Below are positions 25,986 to 33,965 of a stretch of DNA of 40,719 bases, one piece after another. Under the pieces are notes generated by a model. That model saw only the letters and a list, made by a program, of their open reading frames with translations, had not been told where the DNA came from and made no database searches. Position numbers and translations under genes: made by a program. How positions within the stretch are numbered: position 1 is the stretch's first letter; every line of letters starts with the position of its first letter. Where the stretch lies: the NCBI GenBank assembly GCA_015056005.1, contig SVHB01000014.1, forward strand, positions 1 to 40,719, read 5' to 3'. Source of the DNA: Clostridiales bacterium. GTDB taxonomy: Bacteria; Bacillota; Clostridia; Christensenellales; UBA1750.

Positions 25986-26648
25986 TCATTCGTCGTCCAA
26001 AAGATCACCAAGACGCTTTTCGTCGGTTATTTCTACAGTGCCTCTGGTTATCCTGACAAGACCTTCGCTCTGGAAATATTTGAGCATTCTTGTTACAACT
26101 TCCCTTGCGCTTCCAAGATGATTTGCGATCTGCTCGTGGGTGATCTTGAGTATTTTTGTGCCCTCAAGCAGGCTTTCTTCAAGCAAAAAACCTGCGATGC
26201 GCTTATCAAGGCTTTTCCACATGATCTGCTCCATGAGCCACATGACCTCGGAAAAGCGGGTCGCCATGAGCTCGTTTGCGTAATTTGCAATAACAGCGGA
26301 AGAATTCATGAGGTTTTTGAAAACATCGGGCGGTACAATATAAAAAGCAGTGTCGCGCTCGGCTTCTATCATGAGCTCAAACTGCATTCCGCTCATCATG
26401 CATGCGGCGGACAAAAGGCAGGTATCCCTTTCAAGCAGGCGGTAAAGGGTGACCTCTTTGCCGTCGGGGGAAAGCGAATAGGCTCTGAGCCTGCCGGAAA
26501 CAACTATTACCAGCCCCAGACAATCCATGGAACCTCGATGGATGAGCGTGCCTTTTTTTGCGGTACGCTCAAGTGCGGATGATCTTAATACTTCCTGCTG
26601 CTGAGCATCCAGCTTATCCCATATGGGAAAATAATTGGAAAATTCCAT
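25986..26648 (-). CDS. Crp/Fnr-family transcriptional regulator
   Basis: A 220-residue protein. The N-terminal cupin-like sensor domain runs from about 15 to 125 (GTLIHRGSMDCLGLVIVVSG, then RLLERDTCLLSAACMM); the C-terminal Crp-type helix-turn-helix is at about 165-205 (ILKITHEQIANHLGSAREVV followed by TRMLKYFQSEGLV). No four-Cys FNR cluster motif is seen, so the signal is unknown. ATG 26648 is chosen for GGGAGG 7-8 nt upstream; the frame extends further upstream without a better start. It has its own promoter, and a TGTrAC-type inverted repeat lies just upstream, suggesting autoregulation. Confidence 0.9.
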   Translation of the reverse strand: MEFSNYFPIWDKLDAQQQEVLRSSALERTAKKGTLIHRGSMDCLGLVIVVSGRLRAYSLSPDGKEVTLYRLLERDTCLLSAACMMSGMQFELMIEAERDTAFYIVPPDVFKNLMNSSAVIANYANELMATRFSEVMWLMEQIMWKSLDKRIAGFLLEESLLEGTKILKITHEQIANHLGSAREVVTRMLKYFQSEGLVRITRGTVEITDEKRLGDLLDDE

Positions 26649-26670
26649 GAAACCGCCTCCCTTCAATAAA

Positions 26671-26699
26671 AGTATAAGACAAATATCCGCCGCAGTCAA
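26671..26699 (-). promoter_or_regulatory. Promoter of the crp-like / msrA operon
   Basis: On the minus strand TTGACT (26699-26694) and TATACT (26676-26671) are separated by 17 nt. The predicted start is about 16 nt before the ATG, leaving room for the RBS. Confidence 0.8.
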
Positions 26700-26715
26700 T
26701 ATTTTCCATGCTTTA

Positions 26716-26730
26716 TGTAACTAAGTCACA
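26716..26730. promoter_or_regulatory. Crp/Fnr-like operator candidate
   Basis: TGTAACTAAGTCACA is an imperfect 15-bp inverted repeat of the TGTrAC-TnA-GTyACA type used by Crp/Fnr proteins. It is centred about 59 bp upstream of the predicted crp-like start point and also lies upstream of the divergent ZIP gene. The regulator that binds it is inferred. Confidence 0.5.
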
Positions 26731-26741
26731 GAAAACATAAT

Positions 26742-26756
26742 TGATAAATATTATCA
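26742..26756. promoter_or_regulatory. Fur-like 7-1-7 box candidate upstream of the ZIP gene
   Basis: TGATAAATATTATCA differs at one position from the 7-1-7 Fur consensus TGATAATnATTATCA. It lies 31 nt upstream of the ZIP ATG, suggesting metal-responsive control. A Crp/Fnr-type site cannot be excluded. No clear -10/-35 pair for the ZIP gene could be fixed. Confidence 0.5.
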
Positions 26757-26786
26757 TTAAGCTATAAAAGAAATGGAGGCAGAAAG

Positions 26787-27572
26787 ATGTTTGCACCGGA
26801 AGTATTGCAGGGCGTATTTATTCCGTTCCTTGGTACCGTATTGGGATCAGGACTGGTATTTTTCATGAAGGGCGCTATGAACAGGAGCCTGCAAAGGGCG
26901 CTGACCGGTTTTGCGGCGGGCGTTATGGTAGCAGCTTCTATATGGAGCCTTATCATGCCCGCAATGGAACAGGCAGAGCACATGGGAAAATTCGCCTTCG
27001 TTCCCGCGTTCATCGGCGTATGGCTTGGAGTACTTTTCCTTATGGTACTGGATAAGGTTATACCTCATCTGCACATGAACAGCGAATGCCCGGAGGGTAT
27101 CAGCTGCGGGCTCGGGAAATCCACGATGATGGTATTTGCGGTGGCTCTGCACAACCTGCCCGAGGGCATGGCGGTAGGCGTTCTGCTGGCGGGCTGGCTT
27201 TCGGGAAGCGAGACCATCACCTCTGCAGCGGTACTTACCCTTGCGCTTGGCATTGCGATACAGAATCTGCCCGAAGGCGCGATAATTTCGATGCCCCTGA
27301 AAAGCGGTGGAATGAAAAGCGGCAAGGCATTCGGATACGGTCTTTTGTCCGCAGTGGTTGAGCCGATAGGCGCGGTACTTACTCTGCTGCTTGCAAGCAT
27401 CGTGACCCCTATTCTCCCCTACATGCTCGCCTTTGCCGCAGGCGCGATGCTTTACGTGGTTGTTGAAGAGCTTATCCCCGAGATGAGCGAGGGCGAGCAC
27501 AGTCATCTTGGCACCTGGTTCTTCACGCTCGGTTTCACGCTTATGATGGTGCTGGACATTGCACTGGGATAA
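26787..27572 (+). CDS. ZIP-family metal (zinc/iron) transporter
   Basis: A 261-residue multi-pass membrane protein with about eight hydrophobic segments. The metal-site helices carry HNLPEGMAVG (about 119-128) and QNLPEGAIIS (about 157-166), the ZIP family signatures; an EELIPE motif follows near the C-terminus. A short loop has HLHMNSECPEG, possibly metal-binding. Family members import Zn2+, Fe2+ or Mn2+. The ATG has GGAGG 7 nt upstream. It is divergent from the crp-like gene, with Crp-like and Fur-like sites between them. Confidence 0.92.
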   Translation: MFAPEVLQGVFIPFLGTVLGSGLVFFMKGAMNRSLQRALTGFAAGVMVAASIWSLIMPAMEQAEHMGKFAFVPAFIGVWLGVLFLMVLDKVIPHLHMNSECPEGISCGLGKSTMMVFAVALHNLPEGMAVGVLLAGWLSGSETITSAAVLTLALGIAIQNLPEGAIISMPLKSGGMKSGKAFGYGLLSAVVEPIGAVLTLLLASIVTPILPYMLAFAAGAMLYVVVEELIPEMSEGEHSHLGTWFFTLGFTLMMVLDIALG

Positions 27573-27630
27573 ATGTTTTTACAAAATCCGGATAGACTAT
27601 ATTTACCTTAATATGAAAGGAGCGGTATTG

Positions 27631-27954
27631 ATGTCCGCTGTAAATTTTAACAAAGAAAGTTTTGACAAGGCTGTTCTTGAAGAAAAGAAGGCTGTATTGG
27701 TAGATTTCTGGGCGCCCTGGTGCGTATACTGCAAAAGGATCGGCCCCGCATATGAAAAGGTTGCTTTGGAGCGCGAAGGCACGCTGCTTGTCGGCAAAGT
27801 AAACATTGACGAGGCTCCCGAGATCGCAAGGAGATACAGCATCGACACCATTCCCACCATCATGCTGTTTGTAGGCGGCGAGCCCGTGGCGCATGTGGTC
27901 GCTCCCGAGTCCAAGGCAAAGATCGACGGCTTCATTTCAGAGCACTTGGTTTAA
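27631..27954 (+). CDS. trxA: Thioredoxin with WCVYC active site
   Basis: A 107-residue thioredoxin-fold protein: VDFWAPWCVYCKRIGP with Cys31 and Cys34, cis-Pro75 in DTIPTIMLF and the usual VNIDEAPEIARRYSI helix-strand step. The dipeptide between the cysteines is Val-Tyr instead of the common Gly-Pro, which usually changes redox potential. ATG 27631 has AAGGAG 8-9 nt upstream; the frame begins earlier without an RBS. It is followed by trxB after 9 nt, so the pair forms an operon. Confidence 0.93.
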   Translation: MSAVNFNKESFDKAVLEEKKAVLVDFWAPWCVYCKRIGPAYEKVALEREGTLLVGKVNIDEAPEIARRYSIDTIPTIMLFVGGEPVAHVVAPESKAKIDGFISEHLV

Positions 27955-27963
27955 GGTGGAATA

Positions 27964-28878
27964 ATGGCACAGATATATGACAGCATAGTGATCGGAGGAG
28001 GTCCGGGCGGATACACCGCAGCGCTTTATCTTGCAAGGGCGGGTTTGAGCGTACTTGTGCTTGAAAAGCTTTCCGCAGGCGGTCAGATGGCCCTGACCGA
28101 GCAGATCGATAATTATCCCGGCTTTGAAGAAGGCATTGACGGTTTCACCCTCGGCGAAAAAATGCAGGCGGGCGCTGAGCGTTTCGGAGCCTTAACCGAG
28201 CTTGCCGAGGTTCAGAAAGCGGAGCTTTTGCCCCAAATCAAAAGGATCCACACCGATATCGGTGAGTTTCTTGCAAAAACCGTTGTGATCGCAACCGGCG
28301 CAGGTCCCAAGCGGCTTGGTATCGCAAACGAAGAAGAGCTTACCGACAAGGGCGTACATTACTGCGCTTCATGCGATGGCATGGCATACAAAGGAAAAGT
28401 CGTTGCCGTTGTGGGCGGCGGCGACACTGCAGCGCTTGATGCAAAGACGCTTTCGAGGATATGCAGGAAGGTATACGTCATTCACAGGCGCGACACCCTC
28501 AGAGCCGCAAAGGTTTATCACGAGCCTTTGATGAACACAGAAAACATCGAGTTCGTTTGGGACAGTGAGGTTGCAAAGCTTCTGCACGGTGAAAGGCTCA
28601 ACGGCGTTAAGGTCAAAAACGTCAAAACGGGGAACGAGAGCGAGCTCAAGCTTGATGGGCTTTTCGTCAGCATCGGCAGGAACCCCAACACCGAGCTTTT
28701 CAAAGGTGAGGTCAAAGTCGACGATTCCGGTTACATCATAGCCGGCGAGGACGGAAAAACCAACATAAGCGGCGTATTTGCTGTTGGCGATGTCCGCACA
28801 AAGGCGCTCAGGCAGATAATTACTGCCGCCGCCGACGGCGCAAACGCCGCGCACGGGATCGAGGAGTATTTGACGTAG
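27964..28878 (+). CDS. trxB: Thioredoxin reductase
   Basis: A 304-residue FAD flavoenzyme that reduces thioredoxin with NADPH. FAD-binding GGGPGG is at residues 11-16; the redox pair CASC at 134-137; the NADPH site GGGDTA at 151-156 with HRRD (174-177), the Arg pair expected for NADPH; GVFAVGDVRTKALRQI closes the FAD site. Length and motif order are standard. RBS AAGGTGG lies just upstream. A hairpin region follows and may act as terminator. Confidence 0.95.
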   Translation: MAQIYDSIVIGGGPGGYTAALYLARAGLSVLVLEKLSAGGQMALTEQIDNYPGFEEGIDGFTLGEKMQAGAERFGALTELAEVQKAELLPQIKRIHTDIGEFLAKTVVIATGAGPKRLGIANEEELTDKGVHYCASCDGMAYKGKVVAVVGGGDTAALDAKTLSRICRKVYVIHRRDTLRAAKVYHEPLMNTENIEFVWDSEVAKLLHGERLNGVKVKNVKTGNESELKLDGLFVSIGRNPNTELFKGEVKVDDSGYIIAGEDGKTNISGVFAVGDVRTKALRQIITAAADGANAAHGIEEYLT

Positions 28879-28889
28879 TTTTTTATATT

Positions 28890-28962
28890 GGGAGAAGGCT
28901 TTGCCTTCTCCCAAAGTCTCATCCACCAAGGGATTTCATCCCTTGGTGGATGAGACTTTGGG
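28890..28962. repeat. Two perfect palindromes after trxB, one with a 25-bp stem
   Basis: GGGAGAAGGC-TTT-GCCTTCTCCC (28890-28912) is followed, sharing 3 nt, by a perfect 25-bp inverted repeat with a TTC loop (28910-28934 pairing with 28938-28962, core CATCCACCAAGGGAT). No U-tract follows, so termination is uncertain. Both motifs belong to the same repeat family as 15617-15677 and 29285-29345. Confidence 0.85.
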
Positions 28963-28983
28963 ATCAGTAAATTTTATGCGTTG

Positions 28984-29249
28984 GCTTACGCGTGACCCGT
29001 AAAGTATGGGTCACGCGTGATCTATTTTCAGGAGAGTTATTCTTTAGGGTGGTTACTAATCATCATGTGCGCGAAGCGCATATATCATATCCCGTAGGAA
29101 TATATCATTCCTCATGCGCCGCAAGGCGTATATCATTGTTTGCAAAGCAAACCCGGCGTATATCATTGCATACGAAGCAAGCCGTATATCGCCTGAATGC
29201 CCGCATAATAAATCACGCGTTGCCCATACCTTCCGGGCAACGCGTAAGC
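28984..29249. repeat. MITE-like element with terminal inverted repeats and internal hairpin array
   Basis: The ends are 38-bp inverted repeats with about 6 mismatches. Each end is itself a hairpin (ACGCGTGACCC, 9-nt loop, at 28988-29018; ACGCGTTGCCC, 9-nt loop, at 29215-29245). The inside is a series of small stems separated by ATATCAT linkers (for example GCGC-GAA-GCGC, TTTGC-AAA-GCAAA). No transposase is encoded. A degenerate, inverted relative lies at 15313-15509. No clear target-site duplication could be fixed. Confidence 0.75.
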
Positions 29250-29284
29250 AAACGTATGAAATTATCTGTCTCCAAAGACTTAGG

Positions 29285-29345
29285 AGTCCAGAGGACAAAG
29301 TCCTCTGGCGGATGAGGGCTTGGGAGAAGGCAGAGCCTTCTTCCA
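29285..29345. repeat. Short hairpin repeat, direct copy of 15617-15677
   Basis: Contains CCAGAGGAC-AAA-GTCCTCTGG followed by GGATGAGGGCTTGGGAGAAG and a GAAGGC-AGA-GCCTTC stem. The spacing and most bases match the cluster downstream of the phage cassette. It ends about 25 nt before the stop of the minus-strand gene and may serve as its terminator region. Confidence 0.75.
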
Positions 29346-29370
29346 AAAAACGTCCTCCCCTCCTAAAACC

Positions 29371-30402
29371 TTAAACCATATAGCCGTTTTCGTTGGAGAG
29401 ACCGTTATCGTTGATTATATCGCCTGCGGCTTCGATGAGCTTATAAGGGATCTCCTCGCCGCCGAAGGTGAGCGAGGGATCAACGTCCCACGAATCCTTG
29501 CCGTATGCGCGGAAGTGATCGCCGAGCCTTGCTGCGTTCTGAAGGACATCGCCTTCCATTCTTTCGCCGAGCTCGACCAGACCGCGCACGGCGTTGGTTA
29601 TGCGCAGGGAAATATCGTCGGCGCTGCCGGGCTCGCCGTCCTCGCGCTCAGCCCAGATGCGGGCGATAGCGCTGGCAAAGCAGTTGGCGCTGGGCACCAT
29701 GAACCCGTCGTAGCGATCGAACCACGAGCTGTAATCGTATTCAAAACCGCGAAGGGTATAAAGAGTGTCGTCATCATACTGAGAAAGAACGAACTCATCT
29801 CTGCCGCTCTTATCCTGATAGCAGAAGAAATGCGGGTATTTATGGGCAAATTCGCATATGGACTTGGGTGAGAGCTGATTATGGGTGACAGCGGGATCGT
29901 TGACCAGAGCGATCGGCACGCCAAGCTCCATTATCGGGGTAAGATCGTCGACCAGCTCTTCATCGGTCATATCGTCACCTACGGGCAGGTATACGAGGTA
30001 ACCGCAAAGACCCGCTGCGATAAGGTTTTCGATATGGTCGCCTTTTTTGAACTTGCGCTCAAGAGCGGCAAGATGATAATAAATGCAACCAAAAGCGTCC
30101 TGCGCCTCGTCTTCGAGCACGGCAAAGAGCACGCGCATGCCAAGCGCCTTGGAATCCTCAAGGCAGATATTCAAAACAGAGTCGCACTGCTTTCTCGTGA
30201 GCCTGTAACCGTCGCCGGTTTCGCCTGCGGCAACCAGACCGCCGACATGGGGATAAAGCGAGCGCAGCATTGCCCTCATCCTGAAGCCGTCAATACCGCC
30301 GTCGGGGTTATAATGCGTGAGCATGGGACACCAGATGCGCGGAACGCCACCCGGGAACAGCCTCTGCATAAGTTCATTGCGTTTTTCCATAACTACATCC
30401 AT
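29371..30402 (-). CDS. Dihydrodipicolinate synthase / N-acetylneuraminate lyase family protein
   Basis: A 343-residue TIM-barrel aldolase-like protein. PRIWCPMLTHYNPDGGID is the family's first strand, GLVAAGETGDGYRLTRKQ aligns with the GTTGE region, VPIALVNDPAVTH with the YNxP region, and FFCYQDKSGRDEF supplies the probable Schiff-base Lys (198). It is longer than DapA (about 292), with an extra acidic segment (GDHIENL region) and C-terminus. True DapA is unlikely because the GTTGE and YNxP motifs are altered; the substrate is unknown. ATG 30402 is chosen for GGAG 9 nt upstream; ATG 30411 overlaps that RBS. Confidence 0.78.
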   Translation of the reverse strand: MDVVMEKRNELMQRLFPGGVPRIWCPMLTHYNPDGGIDGFRMRAMLRSLYPHVGGLVAAGETGDGYRLTRKQCDSVLNICLEDSKALGMRVLFAVLEDEAQDAFGCIYYHLAALERKFKKGDHIENLIAAGLCGYLVYLPVGDDMTDEELVDDLTPIMELGVPIALVNDPAVTHNQLSPKSICEFAHKYPHFFCYQDKSGRDEFVLSQYDDDTLYTLRGFEYDYSSWFDRYDGFMVPSANCFASAIARIWAEREDGEPGSADDISLRITNAVRGLVELGERMEGDVLQNAARLGDHFRAYGKDSWDVDPSLTFGGEEIPYKLIEAAGDIINDNGLSNENGYMV

Positions 30403-30435
30403 TATCCTCATCTCCGTAAAATCAGATTTGGCTTT

Positions 30436-30464
30436 ATTTTAACATATTTTAAGCCAATGCGCAA
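30436..30464 (-). promoter_or_regulatory. Promoter of the DapA-family gene
   Basis: On the minus strand TTGCGC (30464-30459) and TAAAAT (30441-30436) are 17 nt apart. The -35 box is a weak match. Confidence 0.5.
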
Positions 30465-30515
30465 GCAAGGGCTTTAGTCAAACGCCGCAGATACTGCAAA
30501 TGTTAATTTTTTCAC

Positions 30516-30544
30516 TTGCAAAAATCAAAGATATGCTATATAAT
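30516..30544 (+). promoter_or_regulatory. ffs promoter
   Basis: TTGCAA (30516-30521) and TATAAT (30539-30544) are 17 nt apart. The predicted start, about 30551, coincides with the beginning of the SRP RNA stem region. Confidence 0.8.
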
Positions 30545-30559
30545 ATTTATGTTCACGCC

Positions 30560-30695
30560 GAGCCGCTTTTGCAAGGCGTGGGCAGGTCTTGTGCAACGAA
30601 AGTGCTGTGAACCGTGTCAGGGTCGGAAGGCAGCAGCACTAAGCAGCCGCTGCGTGTGCCGCAAGTAACCTGCCTGCGTCCTGCAAAGGCGGTTC
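30560..30695 (+). ncRNA. ffs: Signal recognition particle RNA (4.5S-type, short form)
   Basis: The apical domain is clear: GTCAGGGTCGGAAGGCAGCA with the GGAA tetraloop, followed by the asymmetric-loop side GCAGC and GCGTGTGCCGC. The 5' arm (GAGCCGC, then GCAAGGCG and GGGCAGGT) pairs with the 3' arm (ACCTGCC, then CCTGCAAAGG and GCGGTTC) over most of its length. There is no Alu domain like the one in Bacillus scRNA. A T-rich run follows at the 3' end. The exact ends are estimated from pairing. Confidence 0.93.
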
Positions 30696-30714
30696 TTTCT
30701 TTATATATATGAAG

Positions 30715-30743
30715 TTGACTCATATGTATAAATGTGTTATACT
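30715..30743 (+). promoter_or_regulatory. Promoter of the glycogen (glgBCDA) operon
   Basis: TTGACT (30715-30720) and TATACT (30738-30743) are separated by 17 nt, about 30 nt after the SRP RNA and 35 nt before the glgB ATG. Confidence 0.82.
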
Positions 30744-30778
30744 GTATGTGTTGAAAGACAATTTAAGGAAGTGAATAT

Positions 30779-32761
30779 ATGCTGCACAGCTCCTGTGATG
30801 ATGCCGGAAGATATCTCTTTTTGGAGGGCAGCAATGCATATGCATACTCTTTCCTTGGCGCTCATCCACAAAAGGATGGCGGCAGGGATGGTTTCGTTTT
30901 CAGAGTTTGGGCTCCCGCCGCCAAAAGTGTGCACGTAACGGGCGATTTCAATTTCTGGAACGAAAGTGAATGGCCGATGAAGGATATCGGCTACGGCATA
31001 TGGGAATGCTTCATACCCGGTATCAAAGAATTTGATACGTATAAATATTCGATAACCACTTTTGACGGGCAAAGCTTTATGAAGGCCGACCCCTTTGCAT
31101 TCCATGCAGAGACCCGCCCGGGCACAGCGTCCAAGACCTACGACCCCGAAGGATATATGTGGACGGACGAAGAATGGCTCAAAAACAGAGCCTCGTTTGA
31201 CCCATATCACAGCCCGGTAAATATATATGAAATGAATCTGGGCTCATGGAAAAGGGACGAGGAAGGCAGAGTTTATACCTATGAGCGCATAGCCGACGAG
31301 CTTATCCCATATATATTGGACATGGGTTATACTCATGTGGAGTTTATGCCGCTGACGGAATACCCATTTGACGGCAGCTGGGGCTATCAGGTGACCGGTT
31401 ATTTTGCTCCCACCTCAAGATACGGCGAGCCAAAGGAGCTTATGAAGCTCATAGACAGGCTGCACAACGCCGGGATAGGCGTTATTATGGACTGGGTACC
31501 CGCGCATTTCCCCAAGGATGCTTTTGGTCTCAGGCGTTTTGACGGCTCTCCCCTTTTCGAGTATTCCGACCCAAGGCTCGGCGAAAACGAACAATGGGGT
31601 ACCAACAGGTTCGATTTCGGCAAGGGCGGCGTAAGATCGTTTTTGATGTCCAGCGCCGTATATTGGCTCAAGGAGTACCATCTGGACGGTCTTCGGGTCG
31701 ACGCGGTCAGCTTTATGATCTACCTCAATTACTGCAAAGAGGATGATCCGAGCCTCAGGAACATCTACGGCGGCAACGAAAACCTTGAGGCGATAAGCCT
31801 TCTGCAGAAGATAAACGAAATTGCCTACAGGGATTTCCCGGGAGTTATGATGATGGCGGAGGAAGCCACCGCTTTTCCGATGGTCACAAAGCCCAAATAC
31901 ATGGGCGGCCTTGGTTTCGGCTTCAAGTGGAACATGGGCTGGATGAACGATATCCTTTCATATGTAAAGCTTGATCCGATATACAGAAGCTATCACCATA
32001 ATAAGCTCACCTTCTCTCTTATGTATGCGTTCAACGAAAACTTTGTGCTTTCGCTCTCGCATGATGAAGTGGTCCACGGCAAATGCTCGCTTTTGAACAA
32101 GATGCCCGGTGATTACTGGCAGAAGTTTGCGGGGCTGAGAACGCTTTTCGCCTATCAGTACGCGCATCCCGGCAAAAAGCTGAACTTTATGGGCAGCGAA
32201 TACGGGCAGTTCATAGAGTGGAAGGACGACGACCAGCTTGACTGGTTCCTGCTCGATTACGATAACCACAAAGCGATGCAGGACTATGTGCGCGATCTCA
32301 ATGCGCTGTACAGGCTCACCCCCGCCCTCTGGCAGATAGATGACAGCTGGGACGGTTTTTCATGGCTCGAGGCAGACGATAACCAAAACAGCGTGCTTGC
32401 GTTCTTCCGTCAGGATAAGGACGGCAGAAGAGTAGTCGCAATAATCAATTTTACACCTCAGTATCTGCCCTCATACCGCATCGGCATGCCCGATAAAGGA
32501 AGGCTCGATCTTCTCATCTGTTCCGACGATGTAAAATACGCCGGTTCGGGCAAAGGCATGCAGGAGAGCTATGAGGTAAAAGACGGGCTGCACAAGCAGT
32601 ACCGCCATTATGTCGATATCGAACTGGCGCCTCTTGCCGGTATGATATACTCATATGAATATATACAGGAACCCAACCCGAAAAACGACGAAACCATTAC
32701 CGCCGCAGACAGGTTCGTTCCGGAATATGTAAAGAGTTACAACAGCGATCGAAAGGACTGA
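30779..32761 (+). CDS. glgB: 1,4-alpha-glucan branching enzyme
   Basis: A 660-residue GH13 enzyme that makes alpha-1,6 branches in glycogen. An N-terminal CBM48-like domain (about 35-120: [20 protein letters not shown]) precedes the TIM barrel with [27 protein letters not shown], the nucleophile Asp in DGLRVDAVS, the acid Glu in MAEEATAFP and [10 protein letters not shown]. The C-terminal beta domain contains an extra segment ([20 protein letters not shown]). The ATG has AAGGAAG upstream. It is the first gene of the operon, 7 nt before glgC. Confidence 0.95.
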   Translation: MLHSSCDDAGRYLFLEGSNAYAYSFLGAHPQKDGGRDGFVFRVWAPAAKSVHVTGDFNFWNESEWPMKDIGYGIWECFIPGIKEFDTYKYSITTFDGQSFMKADPFAFHAETRPGTASKTYDPEGYMWTDEEWLKNRASFDPYHSPVNIYEMNLGSWKRDEEGRVYTYERIADELIPYILDMGYTHVEFMPLTEYPFDGSWGYQVTGYFAPTSRYGEPKELMKLIDRLHNAGIGVIMDWVPAHFPKDAFGLRRFDGSPLFEYSDPRLGENEQWGTNRFDFGKGGVRSFLMSSAVYWLKEYHLDGLRVDAVSFMIYLNYCKEDDPSLRNIYGGNENLEAISLLQKINEIAYRDFPGVMMMAEEATAFPMVTKPKYMGGLGFGFKWNMGWMNDILSYVKLDPIYRSYHHNKLTFSLMYAFNENFVLSLSHDEVVHGKCSLLNKMPGDYWQKFAGLRTLFAYQYAHPGKKLNFMGSEYGQFIEWKDDDQLDWFLLDYDNHKAMQDYVRDLNALYRLTPALWQIDDSWDGFSWLEADDNQNSVLAFFRQDKDGRRVVAIINFTPQYLPSYRIGMPDKGRLDLLICSDDVKYAGSGKGMQESYEVKDGLHKQYRHYVDIELAPLAGMIYSYEYIQEPNPKNDETITAADRFVPEYVKSYNSDRKD

Positions 32762-32768
32762 TACCACA

Positions 32769-33953
32769 ATGAAAAAGAAGCTGCTTGCAATGCTGCTGGC
32801 CGGTGGTCAGGGCAGCAGATTGGGTATCCTTACCCAGCGCATAGCAAAGCCTGCTGTTCCCTTCGGCGGAAAATATCGCATCATCGATTTCCCGCTTTCA
32901 AATTGCTCCAACTCCGGCATTGATGTAGTCGGCGTGCTCACCCAGTACAGACCCCTTGAGCTCAACACCTATCTTGGCACCGGTCTTGCCTGGGACCTCG
33001 ACAGAGCCGACGGCGGTATCTTTGTTCTGCCCCCCTACCACACCGGCAAAACCGGTACCTGGTATAAGGGCACCGCAAACGCTATTTATCAGAACATAGC
33101 TTTCATCGAGCAGTACAGCCCCGAATATGTGCTCATCCTCTCCGGCGACCATATCTATAAGATGGACTATGATGCAATGCTTTCAGAGCACATCAAAAAC
33201 AACGCCGATGTTACCATCGCTTCCATCGAAGTGCCGTGGGAAGAGGCTTCCCGTTTCGGCATCCTCAATACCAACGAGGACGGTTCAATAGTCGAGTTTG
33301 ACGAAAAGCCCGCAAAGCCTCGCTCCAACAAGGCTTCCATGGGCATTTATATCTTCACCTGGGAGATGCTCAAAAAGTATCTTACCGAAGACGAGGCAAA
33401 GCCCGATTCTTCCAACGACTTTGGTAAAGATGTGCTTCCCGCAATGCTCAACGACGGCAGAAGGATGTTCTCCTATGCGTTTGAAGGCTACTGGAAGGAT
33501 GTTGGTACCATCGAATCCCTCTGGCAGGCAAACATGGATCTTCTGGAGAGCCCGCCCGTGTTCGACCTTTACGAGGATACCGTCGAGCGCGACAGAATAT
33601 ATTCCCACAACCCCGTACAGCCCCCGCATTATATCAGCGCAGAAGCTGAGGTCGGTCAGTCCATCATTACCGAAGGCTGCGAGATCTACGGAAGTGTAAA
33701 CCATTCGGTAATGTTTGCGGGCGTTATAGTTGAAAAAGGCGCAAGCGTCCTTGACAGCATCGCTATGTCTTACGCTCAGATCGGTGAAGGCTCAAGGCTT
33801 GAAAAGGTCATGGTCTCCGAGCATGCCGTTATCGGCAAAAACTGCGTTATCGGCGGTTCGGGTGCAGTAACCGTAATAGGTGAAGGCGTTGTAGTGCCCG
33901 ATAACACCAAGATTCCTGCCGGACTGCAGATCGGCCCGGATTACTTCAAATAA
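32769..33953 (+). CDS. glgC: Glucose-1-phosphate adenylyltransferase
   Basis: A 394-residue enzyme that makes ADP-glucose from glucose-1-phosphate and ATP, the committed step of glycogen synthesis. Motifs: [20 protein letters not shown] (nucleotide loop), [30 protein letters not shown] (catalytic Asp), [11 protein letters not shown] and a [12 protein letters not shown] segment; the C-terminal beta-helix follows. Motifs are intact, so it is the active subunit, in contrast to the next gene. Confidence 0.96.
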   Translation: MKKKLLAMLLAGGQGSRLGILTQRIAKPAVPFGGKYRIIDFPLSNCSNSGIDVVGVLTQYRPLELNTYLGTGLAWDLDRADGGIFVLPPYHTGKTGTWYKGTANAIYQNIAFIEQYSPEYVLILSGDHIYKMDYDAMLSEHIKNNADVTIASIEVPWEEASRFGILNTNEDGSIVEFDEKPAKPRSNKASMGIYIFTWEMLKKYLTEDEAKPDSSNDFGKDVLPAMLNDGRRMFSYAFEGYWKDVGTIESLWQANMDLLESPPVFDLYEDTVERDRIYSHNPVQPPHYISAEAEVGQSIITEGCEIYGSVNHSVMFAGVIVEKGASVLDSIAMSYAQIGEGSRLEKVMVSEHAVIGKNCVIGGSGAVTVIGEGVVVPDNTKIPAGLQIGPDYFK

Positions 33954-33965
33954 GGGGGAGCAGTC

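Noticed and set aside
26741-26768. TTGATA-16-TATAAA as the ZIP gene promoter
   Set aside because: The start point would fall on the ribosome binding site (26775-26779), leaving no functional leader.
28890-29345. CRISPR array
   Set aside because: Repeats here are palindromic, of unequal length and spacing, with no constant spacer size and no cas genes nearby.
29056-29374. Short open frames across the MITE-like repeat
   Set aside because: Their residues repeat with the hairpin-linker pattern (AYIIAYEA-like), which is a translation of the repeat and not a protein family.
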